Assembly: GCA_016199985.1 (NCBI GenBank)
Contig: JACQFQ010000072.1
Span: 23,473-87,472 of the forward strand
DNA length: 64,000 bases
Source: Verrucomicrobiota bacterium
GTDB lineage: Bacteria > Verrucomicrobiota > Verrucomicrobiia > Limisphaerales > UBA11320
Reading direction: 5' to 3'
Within the stretch, counting starts at the first letter, position 1, and every line of letters starts with the position of its first letter. This document shows, one piece after another, positions 48,432 through 55,882 of the stretch. A program made the translations under genes and the position numbers. The notes beneath the pieces were generated by a model. That model did no database searches, had not been told where the DNA came from, and saw only the letters and a program-made list of their open reading frames with translations.

Positions 48432-49835
48432 ATGAACCCTGAGAGCGCAGCCCTTCTATCGAATGATCGTCGACTGTTCCTTAAGCGCATGGCCGCGGGG
48501 ATCGTTGGAGCGGCGGGCGTCGGAAGCTCGCTCGCGCAGGAGCGCGGCGATCGTCCTCCAGCCTCAACAGGTCTTCAGGTCCTGAATCCGCGCGGGCGCG
48601 TCCCGGTCAGCTGGATTATTGACGACTCCACATGCCTCGTGAACCTCAACAAGTTCGCGATGCCCCAGTTCGACGCCGCGTTCGGCGGGTCCAATGCGGT
48701 GTACCAGCGGAACTGGCGCGATTGGCCCAATGAGATTCCCGATCGTTTCGTTCGCGAGTTTGGGGAGTGGTGCGCGTCACAGGGAGTTCGTGGGAAGTTC
48801 AGCGTCGTCCCTTATCCCGCCGCCGTGGGACGGCTTGATCGATTCCTGCCGGGATGGAGCCAGAAGGAGCTGCGCGAAAGCCTGGAAATGATCCGGACGG
48901 TGATGATGCCGAACTGGGATATACATCCCGAGATGGTCACGCACACGCGGGTGATCGACCTGAAGACGGGGCAGCCGTTCGCCGACTCATCGCTGAAGTT
49001 CATGGAGAACTGGGAGTGGACCACGGGACGCGGCGTGGGCGAGATCGCCGACTACATGGCCTACGCTCTTGGGATTTTGAAGGAGGCGGGGCTCGCGTGC
49101 GAAGGCGTCACCACGCCCGGCGGCTTTGGCGTCCGCGCGCTCCCCCAGCTCGCGCAGGCGACGTTGCAGTCCGTCCGCTCCGTGTTTGGGGCGGAGATCC
49201 CGCATTACTTCCGACATCTGTTCGATCGGGGCGCCGACAGCGTCGCGCCGAGGGTGGAGTACGCGCGCCGGCTCGACAGCGATCATCCCGAATGCGTCGT
49301 GAGCATTGTCGCGTGCACGGGCGACTGGACCGGCGGATGGGACAACACGCCTCCCGGCGGCGCCGACCGATTCATCACGTCCGATCTGGGCGGAGGGCGC
49401 ATGGTCGAGATCATCGCGCGCGGGGAGCCCGCGATCGCGCTTTCACACTGGACGGGCATTTATTTCAACGGGGAGGAGCAAGGGTTTCAGATTCTCAAGG
49501 AGGTGGTGCGGCGGCTGAAGGCGCGGTTCGACAACTTGATTTGGATGAAGCTGCGCGAGATCGCTCGGTATTGGGCCGCCCGCGAGCTGACGACGCTGAG
49601 CGCGGACCCGACGGGCGTGTCCGTTCACGCGCCCTTCGCCTGCCCCGACTTCACGTTGAGATTGCCCCGCGGATGGAAGGGCGCGCCGGTGGTGGTGTCT
49701 GGGGCGGAAAAGCGAAGTTTGCGGGAGGCGAGTCGTCCGCTCCTGCTCGAACAGAACACATGGGCTCGCGATGGGGAGGCGCCGGTGATTTGCTTCGATC
49801 TGGCCAGAGGCGGTTCGCGGATCGAAGCGCGGTGA
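48432..49835 (+). CDS. Tat-exported protein of unknown function, possibly polysaccharide-deacetylase-like
   Basis: This 467-residue protein has a twin-arginine signal (NDRRLFLKRMAAGIVGAAGVG). The mature part starts 'VPVSWIIDDSTCLVNLNKFA', where the DD pair resembles the metal-site aspartates at the start of NodB-like deacetylase barrels. Further conserved-looking pieces are 'GVRGKFSVVPYPAAVG', 'HPEMVTHTRVIDL', 'GVTTPGGFGVR' and 'ALSHWTGIYFNGEEQG'. These fit an (alpha/beta) barrel acting on a polymer, but the resemblance is weak and I do not assign an activity. The Tat route suggests a cofactor or metal bound before export. It follows the LamG-like exoprotein but is separated from it by a terminator. 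Confidence 0.7.
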   Translation: MNPESAALLSNDRRLFLKRMAAGIVGAAGVGSSLAQERGDRPPASTGLQVLNPRGRVPVSWIIDDSTCLVNLNKFAMPQFDAAFGGSNAVYQRNWRDWPNEIPDRFVREFGEWCASQGVRGKFSVVPYPAAVGRLDRFLPGWSQKELRESLEMIRTVMMPNWDIHPEMVTHTRVIDLKTGQPFADSSLKFMENWEWTTGRGVGEIADYMAYALGILKEAGLACEGVTTPGGFGVRALPQLAQATLQSVRSVFGAEIPHYFRHLFDRGADSVAPRVEYARRLDSDHPECVVSIVACTGDWTGGWDNTPPGGADRFITSDLGGGRMVEIIARGEPAIALSHWTGIYFNGEEQGFQILKEVVRRLKARFDNLIWMKLREIARYWAARELTTLSADPTGVSVHAPFACPDFTLRLPRGWKGAPVVVSGAEKRSLREASRPLLLEQNTWARDGEAPVICFDLARGGSRIEAR

Positions 49836-49894
49836 CGCGGGAAGGCGGGCTGGGGGCCCCGTTGAACGCGCTCCTCCAGGGCTGGGTCCGACCT

Positions 49895-50314
49895 CTACTT
49901 GTCGACTGATTTCGGTTTCCCGCCGAAAACCGAGCGGAAGAAGCCCTGCTGCGCGAGTTCCTCGCGTCGGACCTTCAGCTGGCCGAGCGTGGCCTGCCAG
50001 TTGATGAACATCTTGTGCCACTCGTTCTCCAGCGTCTTGAGATTCCCCTCCGTGAGCTCGCTCAAATAGCGGATGGACGGAGCGGTGGAGATCAGCGCGT
50101 GGGCATCCTCGCGCCGGATCGGGAGATTCTGCAGCTGCGCCATGATCAGCTCGAGCTCCTGGGTGAGCACGCACTTGATCTCGAGGAATTGCGTCTCGTC
50201 CTCGGGCGTAAACTTCTTCGTGCGCGCCAGCCCAACGTAGTCGTTGAACTGTTTCCAACACTCCAGATGATGCTCCAGGCGTGCGACGGTTTGTTCGAGG
50301 GCTTTGCGGTTCAT
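49895..50314 (-). CDS. Small helical protein of the roadblock/response-regulator operon
   Basis: The product is 139 residues from ATG at 50314 (MNRKALEQTVARLEHHLECW); upstream frame residues have no support. The sequence is almost entirely predicted helix with heptad-like hydrophobic spacing (LEHHLECWKQFNDYVGL, LTQELELIMAQL). It is probably cytoplasmic and ends in a short basic tail (FRSVFGGKPKSVDK). I do not recognise a family. It is the third gene of a leftward operon behind the response regulator and the small roadblock-like protein, 13 bases after the latter, and opposite an MglA/MglB pair. An adaptor or coiled-coil role in that module is an inference. Confidence 0.65.
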   Translation of the reverse strand: MNRKALEQTVARLEHHLECWKQFNDYVGLARTKKFTPEDETQFLEIKCVLTQELELIMAQLQNLPIRREDAHALISTAPSIRYLSELTEGNLKTLENEWHKMFINWQATLGQLKVRREELAQQGFFRSVFGGKPKSVDK

Positions 50315-50327
50315 AGGCGTGAAGTAT

Positions 50328-50642
50328 TCAGTAGCTGGATTCCTCAAGGCTGGTGGGCATGACAAACACGACCGCGCTGCCCTTCATCTCCTTGGCGGTG
50401 ATCTTGAGCGTCGAGTAGTGAATATGGATTTCGTTGACGCGAATCCGGGATTGCCGCGCCGCCCGGAAAGAGTCCATCACACATCGTCCGATCTCGCGCA
50501 CATGGGCAAGGGGAAACGACGTGGGCAGCGTGGAGCTGACAATCGAGCCCTTGCGGTCCATGGTGAATGTCCCCGAGGGGAGCCTGGTGAGGTCCGTGTC
50601 GGTGCTGCGCCGCAGAAAGGGAATGAAGTTTAGCAGACCCAT
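50328..50642 (-). CDS. Small roadblock/LC7-like protein (tentative)
   Basis: The product is 104 residues. The pattern is strand-strand (GTFTMDRKGSIVSSTLP), a long helix (LAHVREIGRCVMDSFRAAR), then strands (VNEIHIHYSTLKITAKE, GSAVVFVMP). This matches the order of a roadblock fold without its first helix, and resembles the C-terminal part of the neighbouring response regulator. Roadblock proteins bind small Ras-like GTPases such as MglA. The start codon lies inside the upstream response regulator gene (13-base overlap), so their translation is coupled. The fold assignment is by eye and needs a profile search. Confidence 0.6.
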   Translation of the reverse strand: MGLLNFIPFLRRSTDTDLTRLPSGTFTMDRKGSIVSSTLPTSFPLAHVREIGRCVMDSFRAARQSRIRVNEIHIHYSTLKITAKEMKGSAVVFVMPTSLEESSY

Positions 50643-51706
50643 TTGGTCAGAATCGTTCGCAGGATGTCCCGCATTTCACCGAGCTGCAGCGAGCTTTGGA
50701 ACCCCACGCAAACATCGCGCGTTCCCACGGGGCTCACGGCGTACTTTCTTTCCCAGCCGATGAAGAAGACGCGTCGCACGTCCCCGGCTCGCAGCTTTTC
50801 CCCCAGCGCGCGGAACTCCTTCATCGATTTGTGGGTCCAGTCCGCGACCTGCTTCGGGTCATGGATGCCCCAATGGTCCTCGCTGACCCCCGCCTGCTCG
50901 TCCAGCACGATCGCGCATTCCACGCCCGCGTAGCCCGAGAGATCGGAAAGCACCGGCGCCGGCGGACCGGAGCGCGCGCCAGCGACGGGGTCCTGCAGTT
51001 CTGCCTGCGCGGCTTCGTCGAAGGCCTGGGCGCTGTTGAGCAACAACCCTTGAACGGAGGTGAAAATGGTGCGCGTTCGGTTCTCGTCGCCGGGCAGCGA
51101 TTCGAAGGTGCCCTCGGTCCAGGAGATGATTCTTTGGAACGCTTCCTCGCCTTTGAGCTCCTGGGTCTCGGCGTCCACAAGATCGCCGCGAACGAGCCAG
51201 AGCCTTCCTTCGACAACGCCATGCGTGATCCGGAGCACCGAGGTGCTCTGCGCCAGGCACTCGATCTGGATGATGTCGGCGAGGCTCTTGTTCTGCACTC
51301 CGCGGAACCCGATCTGGGCATCGCGCCGCATGAGCGCTTCCATCGCCTCCAGAAACAGGCCGGTCTCATGGTCCGTCTCCGGTTTGAGCCAGTACTGGTC
51401 GACTCCCAGGGCGTATGCGCGCGCTCGGAATTGCTCGTCGTGCAGGCTGGTGAGAACCACGAGCCGTGTTTGGGGGTGCTTGCGACGGACGATCGAGATG
51501 ACCTGCAGGCCGTCCATGCGGGGCAGGTTGAGATCCACGATCATGAGCCCGATCTGCTCCGACTCGAGGAGTCCCAGCGCGCGCTGTCCTGAGTTGGCGG
51601 TCAGGACGCCGCCGGCAACGGTGACGTGCTGGGCGAGCAGCTTCTGATACAAACTCAGGAACTCCTCGTCGTCGTCGACGATCAATACTTTGGTGAGCCC
51701 AACCAT
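50630..51706 (-). CDS. Response regulator: receiver - PATAN (DUF4388) - roadblock-like C-terminus
   Basis: The product is 358 residues from ATG at 51706 (MVGLTKVLIVDDDEEFL). Residues about 5-125 form a receiver domain with the acidic pair DDD near the start, phospho-acceptor Asp in 'LMIVDLNLPRMDGL', Thr/Ser in 'VVLTS' and Lys in 'QYWLKPE'. Residues about 135-245 match the PATAN/DUF4388 family ('SLADIIQIECLAQSTSVLRI', 'GRLWLVRGDLVDAE', 'FQRIISWTEGTFE'). The final 105 or so residues (VECAIVLDEQAG ... LGEMRDILRTILTKW) look like a roadblock-type fold. There is no DNA-binding domain, so output is probably by protein contact, plausibly to the GTPase encoded divergently. No sensor kinase gene is nearby. 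Confidence 0.85.
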   Translation of the reverse strand: MVGLTKVLIVDDDEEFLSLYQKLLAQHVTVAGGVLTANSGQRALGLLESEQIGLMIVDLNLPRMDGLQVISIVRRKHPQTRLVVLTSLHDEQFRARAYALGVDQYWLKPETDHETGLFLEAMEALMRRDAQIGFRGVQNKSLADIIQIECLAQSTSVLRITHGVVEGRLWLVRGDLVDAETQELKGEEAFQRIISWTEGTFESLPGDENRTRTIFTSVQGLLLNSAQAFDEAAQAELQDPVAGARSGPPAPVLSDLSGYAGVECAIVLDEQAGVSEDHWGIHDPKQVADWTHKSMKEFRALGEKLRAGDVRRVFFIGWERKYAVSPVGTRDVCVGFQSSLQLGEMRDILRTILTKWVC

Positions 51707-51858
51707 GGAACAGCAGAATGAAACCGCAACCGGTTCAATGGGTCTATCGACACGGAGGGGTTCAACTTTAGGCGTCAAGCATGAGTATCGCGCCAAGGCG
51801 CGCGCTTCAGGAGCTTTCAAGGCCGCTTGGCGTACGCTTTGCTGACGCGGCCCGAGGC
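51707..51858. promoter_or_regulatory. Divergent promoter region of the GTPase/roadblock cluster
   Basis: These 152 bases separate the leftward response regulator operon from the rightward roadblock-MglA-MglB operon. They contain AACCGGTT and an inverted repeat CGCCAAG (51791-51797) / CTTGGCG (51826-51832) that ends 26 bases before the rightward start. No convincing sigma-70 boxes were found. Confidence 0.4.
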
Positions 51859-54588
51859 ATGTTTGGATTTGTCAAGAAGTGGCTCGGAAAGAAGGGACAA
51901 CCGACCGGCGGCGCGCCGGCGCTTTCTTCAACACATACCCACACCCATTCCCCATCCGCCGCCGCGGACGCGGCCCGCGCCGCCGCCAACGCCCGCGGCC
52001 ACGGCGGGAGCGCCCCGGCTGTCGCCGCCCGGCCTCCGGCCTCCGTTGCCGCCGTCAGCGTTGCTGAGCCCTCGCCTGGCGACACGGCTTCCGACGAGAA
52101 CAGCGTGACGGACTCCGGGGAGATTCGCGTATCGCTTCTTGGCGTCGTGGATTTGTTGCCAGCTCAGCTCAAGCCCATCAAGGCCGTCGGAGATGTTGCG
52201 AGTGTCCAGATTTCGATTCCGCTGCGCCTCGTTCTCGGACAGTTGGCGCAGGGTTGCGCGCGGATCCCATTTGGCGAGCTCAGGCGGCTCGCGCCGACAG
52301 GTTTCTTCACCGCGTCGAGCGAACATGACGCGAAGCCGGTGGATCTGCCTTTGCGTGAGGTGCTGCCGCAGTTGAGCCAAGGGACCTACTCGCGCCGTTC
52401 CCATCAGCAGGCCACCTACGTTCCCGAGGAGGTCACGAATGTCTTTGCGGCGCGAGGCACCTCGATCGCATCCACCCACAAGCCTCAGACGAACGCGGTG
52501 TCGGCGCCTGCTTCCAAACCGACGGCTGCGCCCGGCAAAACGGGCGGCCCGTCCGCAACGCCTGTCGCGGCACGGCCCGGATCCGCCGCGACGGCTTCGG
52601 GTCCTACCAGCCAGTTCAAGAAACCGCCATTGCCCGCGCCGCATTTGCCGCCCGAGCCTGCTGGGAGGGCGGCGAAACCTGCCGATCTGGCAAGATCGTC
52701 CACCTCAAGGGGGACTGCGATCGTACAGAAGCCTTCCGCGCCCGCGTCCCCGAGCGCCAAGGGTCCGGCGATTCCCGGAAGCGGACTGACGCCTCCTGCG
52801 CCACGTCCGGCATCACCGCCCGCCGCCCCTGCCGCGCCGCAACAGAAAGCCAAGACGGCCGGCGCGGAAGCCCCGCCCGGCGCGCCATCGAAGCCGATCG
52901 CGGCTCCTAGCCTCCTCGCCGCCATGCAGGGCGGCGACTCCACGCCCCAAAAGTCCGGTCCTGCGGCCAGGAAACCGGGCTCACCGCAGACCTCGAGTCC
53001 AGGGCCTGCCTCGTCGGCTCCAGCGGCTTCAATGCGCATGAAGCCCGGCGAGACCGCGCCTGCCGCGTCGCAATCCGATTCCGCCTCTGGCGATTCAACT
53101 CTTTCGACGCAGGTCGACGACAAAGCTGTGTTCGCGGTTCCTCTGGCGCAGGTGTCCTCGGGGTGGCCAGGGGATGTCACCGCTGAGATCGCTTCATGGG
53201 GTGTGGGCGATTCAGCGCTGATGCTGCTGGTTTCCGAAGTGAATCTGGCCATGCGGCGGGGACGCGTGCAATACCCTTGGGGAGAGATCCTGTCGCGACT
53301 GAGCCCTGCGGCGCCTCCCGGGGCCCAGTCATCGCACGCCGATGTGGCGCTCGACCTTCCGTTGCAAGTGATCGCTCCGCTGTTTCTCGCCGCCCGGCAA
53401 AGCGCGTCGGGGCAGGAGCGCGCCCGTTCGAAGTTCGACGCCTCGATTCCGGACATGTTTCAAGGGGGAGCTCCGGCGGCGCCTTCGGTCCCCGCGCCCG
53501 CAGCCTCGACAGCGTCGGCTCAGAAGCCCCATGCCGCCACTGGGGCGGTGGCGCCCGCCGCGGCGCAGGCGCGTGTTCCCTCCGCGACCAAGGCCAGCGC
53601 GCAATCGAGCCCAGCCCAGGGATTCGTGGCGAAAGTCTCGGTCCAGGCCCCGCCTGTTCCCGCTCCCGCCGACCCCGAGCCGTCTGAGGCGTCCGGCGAG
53701 CTTCTGTCCATTCCGTTGGCGATGATCGACGAGTCGTGGTCCGATGCGCTGAAATCGCAGATCGCCCACGCGCAGATCGCGGGATTGAAGCTGAACCTTC
53801 CCTACGAGGAGGCGAACAAGGGGCTGAAGAACGGGAAGCTGGAATATAATTGGAAGCAATTGTGCGAATGGATGCACCCGGCCCTTCCGGAAGGTTTGGG
53901 CGCGGACCACGCGGACAAGATGCTGACGCTTCCGTTGAAGGTGGTGGCTCCGATGTTCCTGGGCCAGTTCAAGCCGGGTCGCGCGACGAGGAAGGCCCAG
54001 GTGAACGAGGAGATTCCCGACCTGTTCTCCGGGGGTGGCGCGAGCGCCATCGACAGCTCGAATCACGGGACCCCGGCGCCGGCCGTCGCGGAATCCTCGC
54101 CCGAGACGCAGAAGCATGGAGCGGCCCATCCTCCGGCCGCGCCCGCCGAGCCATTGGGAGCGTCCTCCTACTCGACGACGCAGTTTTTCCGGAAGCCCCC
54201 CGCGGATCTCGGAGAGCTGTTCGGCCAGCCCGGCAAGCGCAACTGGACTCCCCAGGAGGTGGTGCAAAGCACGACACGGGTCCGCGGCGTGGCGGGCGCG
54301 GTGATAGCGATGCAGGACGGGCTTCTCGTCGCGGCGCAGTTGCAATCTCCCTGGCGCCCGGAGGCCACGGCGGCGTTTCTCCCCCAGATTTATTCCCGGA
54401 TGAACCAGTACCTCAAGGAGCTCGAGGCCGGGGACCTCGACAGCGTCACTTTGAACACTCCGAGCGGCACGCTCTTCGTGTTCACGGCGGGAATCATCTA
54501 CTTTGCGATTGTGAGCAAAGTCGGAGAAGAGGTTTCCCTGCCAGCAATTCAGTTAATCGTAAAGGAACTTAGCCGACATAGTAAGTAG
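51859..54588 (+). CDS. Three-module roadblock/LC7 protein with disordered linkers
   Basis: The product is 909 residues from ATG at 51859 (MFGFVKKWLGKKGQ); an upstream in-frame ATG at 51781 adds 26 unlikely residues. Three copies of an unnamed module of about 110 residues lie near residues 85-196, 420-537 and 613-726. Each has a 'xxPL' strand, a 'G-[RK]-[IVL]-x-[YF]-x-[WG]..[LI]' segment ending in Pro, a second 'LPLxV[IV]xPxF/L' strand, and (copies 2 and 3) an 'IPD[ML]F.GG' end. Long Ala/Pro/Ser-rich, low-complexity linkers separate them. Residues about 784-909 form a roadblock/LC7 domain ('VRGVAGAVIAMQDGLLVAAQ', 'LFVFTAGIIYFAIVSKVGEE'). No signal peptide is present, so it is cytoplasmic. It is followed after 36 bases by the MglA-type GTPase, its likely partner. 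Function of the repeated module is unknown. Confidence 0.82.
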   Translation: MFGFVKKWLGKKGQPTGGAPALSSTHTHTHSPSAAADAARAAANARGHGGSAPAVAARPPASVAAVSVAEPSPGDTASDENSVTDSGEIRVSLLGVVDLLPAQLKPIKAVGDVASVQISIPLRLVLGQLAQGCARIPFGELRRLAPTGFFTASSEHDAKPVDLPLREVLPQLSQGTYSRRSHQQATYVPEEVTNVFAARGTSIASTHKPQTNAVSAPASKPTAAPGKTGGPSATPVAARPGSAATASGPTSQFKKPPLPAPHLPPEPAGRAAKPADLARSSTSRGTAIVQKPSAPASPSAKGPAIPGSGLTPPAPRPASPPAAPAAPQQKAKTAGAEAPPGAPSKPIAAPSLLAAMQGGDSTPQKSGPAARKPGSPQTSSPGPASSAPAASMRMKPGETAPAASQSDSASGDSTLSTQVDDKAVFAVPLAQVSSGWPGDVTAEIASWGVGDSALMLLVSEVNLAMRRGRVQYPWGEILSRLSPAAPPGAQSSHADVALDLPLQVIAPLFLAARQSASGQERARSKFDASIPDMFQGGAPAAPSVPAPAASTASAQKPHAATGAVAPAAAQARVPSATKASAQSSPAQGFVAKVSVQAPPVPAPADPEPSEASGELLSIPLAMIDESWSDALKSQIAHAQIAGLKLNLPYEEANKGLKNGKLEYNWKQLCEWMHPALPEGLGADHADKMLTLPLKVVAPMFLGQFKPGRATRKAQVNEEIPDLFSGGGASAIDSSNHGTPAPAVAESSPETQKHGAAHPPAAPAEPLGASSYSTTQFFRKPPADLGELFGQPGKRNWTPQEVVQSTTRVRGVAGAVIAMQDGLLVAAQLQSPWRPEATAAFLPQIYSRMNQYLKELEAGDLDSVTLNTPSGTLFVFTAGIIYFAIVSKVGEEVSLPAIQLIVKELSRHSK

Positions 54589-54624
54589 GCCTGCCTCCCG
54601 GAGGGCCACCGATCGTCATTCTGT

Positions 54625-55239
54625 ATGGCAATTATTAATCAGGCGACCAAGGAACTTCAGGTCAAGATCGTGTATTACGGTCCCGCGCTGGGGGGCAAGA
54701 CGACCAATCTGGTCCAGGTGCACGGCAACGTGCAGACCGCGCAAGGCAGCAAGGGAAAACTCGTGTCCCTGGCGACAAGCTCCGATCGCACGCTCTTCTT
54801 CGATTTCCTTCCCATCGAGGCGGTGGCCATCAAGGGCTATAAGACCAAGTTCCAGCTGTACACGGTGCCGGGGCAGGTCATTTACAACACGACGCGTCAG
54901 CTGGTTTTGCGGGGCGTCGACGGCATCGTGTTCGTCGCGGACTCGCAGTACGAGAAGATGCAGGACAATGTGCAGAGCTTCGGGAACCTGGAGGAGAATC
55001 TTCGGTCGTTGAACCTGAACATGGCCGAGATTCCGTACGTTCTGCAGTATAACAAGCGGGATCTTCCGAACTCCGCTCCGATGGAATACATGGAGTTCCT
55101 TCTGAACAACCGCGAGGTGCAGGTGCCCTCATTTACGGCGTCCGCCAGCAAGTGCGAGGGCGTGTTTGAGACGCTGAACATGATCACTCGCATGTTGCTG
55201 CACAAATTCATCAACGAAAGTCAGCGGAAGGCCGCCTGA
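54625..55239 (+). CDS. mglA: MglA-type Ras-like GTPase
   Basis: The 204-residue product matches the MglA family throughout: P-loop 'YYGPALGGKTTNL', 'FFDFLPIE', the MglA-specific G3 variant 'TVPGQVIYNTTRQLVLRGVD' (Thr-Val-Pro-Gly-Gln in place of DxxGQ), 'GIVFVADSQ' and G4 'YNKRD'. MglA is a cytoplasmic polarity switch that in Myxococcus marks the leading pole and is controlled by MglB. The gene stands between a roadblock protein gene and an MglB-like gene, with one base between its stop and the next ATG. Verrucomicrobia are not generally known for gliding, so the output here may be cell polarity, pili or secretion. Confidence 0.93.
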   Translation: MAIINQATKELQVKIVYYGPALGGKTTNLVQVHGNVQTAQGSKGKLVSLATSSDRTLFFDFLPIEAVAIKGYKTKFQLYTVPGQVIYNTTRQLVLRGVDGIVFVADSQYEKMQDNVQSFGNLEENLRSLNLNMAEIPYVLQYNKRDLPNSAPMEYMEFLLNNREVQVPSFTASASKCEGVFETLNMITRMLLHKFINESQRKAA

Positions 55240-55240
55240 T

Positions 55241-55723
55241 ATGCCCACATTGCCCCAGCTCTACGAGGAGGACATCGCGGTGATCAACCGCGCGCTGGAC
55301 CAGCTGATTCGCAGCACGGAGGCCTCCGTGGCGCTGGTCATCGACAAGGGGGGCTTCCTCATCTCGCACCGGGGGGAGTCGGGATCCATCGACACCACGA
55401 GCCTTGCCGCCTTGGCCGCCGGCTCCTTCGCCGCAACGCAGACCATCGCCAGCATCGTCAACGAGCCCAACTTCAGCAGCCTCTATCAGCAAGGGGAACA
55501 GTTCAGCCTCCTCGTCTCGAACATCGACGACTACGCGTTGCTCGCCGTGGTGTTCCGCGCCGGGCTGAGCGTGGGCGCCGTCAAGTATTACGCCGCGAGC
55601 ACCATTCGCGCGGTGGGCGCCCAGCACTTGGTCGCCTCGCAGAGAACTCCCGAGGGCGGCCTTGATCTGTCCATGCTCAACATGGCCGATACCTCAGGCC
55701 TCTTCCAGCGTCGCACGGCCTGA
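55241..55723 (+). CDS. mglB: MglB-type roadblock/LC7 protein
   Basis: The 160-residue protein has the full roadblock order: an N-terminal helix (LYEEDIAVINRALDQLIRST), strands 'ASVALVIDKGGFLISHRG', the conserved helix 'DTTSLAALAAGSFAATQTIA', 'FSSLYQQGEQFSLLVSNI' and 'YALLAVVFRAGLSVGAVKYY'. MglB is a homodimeric GTPase-activating protein that binds and resets MglA. The start lies one base after the mglA stop, so the two are almost certainly co-translated. The C-terminal 30 or so residues (TPEGGLDLSMLNMADTSGLF) extend beyond the domain. A strong hairpin immediately follows the stop. Confidence 0.9.
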   Translation: MPTLPQLYEEDIAVINRALDQLIRSTEASVALVIDKGGFLISHRGESGSIDTTSLAALAAGSFAATQTIASIVNEPNFSSLYQQGEQFSLLVSNIDDYALLAVVFRAGLSVGAVKYYAASTIRAVGAQHLVASQRTPEGGLDLSMLNMADTSGLFQRRTA

Positions 55724-55755
55724 GCTCTCTCGGGCTGACGCCCGAGGTTGAGAGC
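55724..55755 (+). terminator. Hairpin directly after the mglB stop
   Basis: GCTCTC-TCGGGC, loop TGAC, GCCCGA, bulge GGTT, GAGAGC gives a twelve-pair stem starting at the stop codon. No T-tract follows, so termination efficiency is uncertain; it may instead protect the mRNA end. Confidence 0.55.
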
Positions 55756-55882
55756 CTCCCCGATTGGGCGCGGCTTGCGTTGCCTGCTCCACGCGCGAGA
55801 CGAGGCCGCGCGTCCTTTCCTGGGTTCACGAATAACTCTGGCCACGCCTTTCACCGCTGGCTACGGTCCCGGGCGTGATCCT

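Noticed and set aside
54625..55723. Direct call of a gliding motility system
   Set aside because: MglA and MglB are present, but no gliding motor, pilus or adhesion-complex genes occur in the window, so only a polarity or switch role is suggested.
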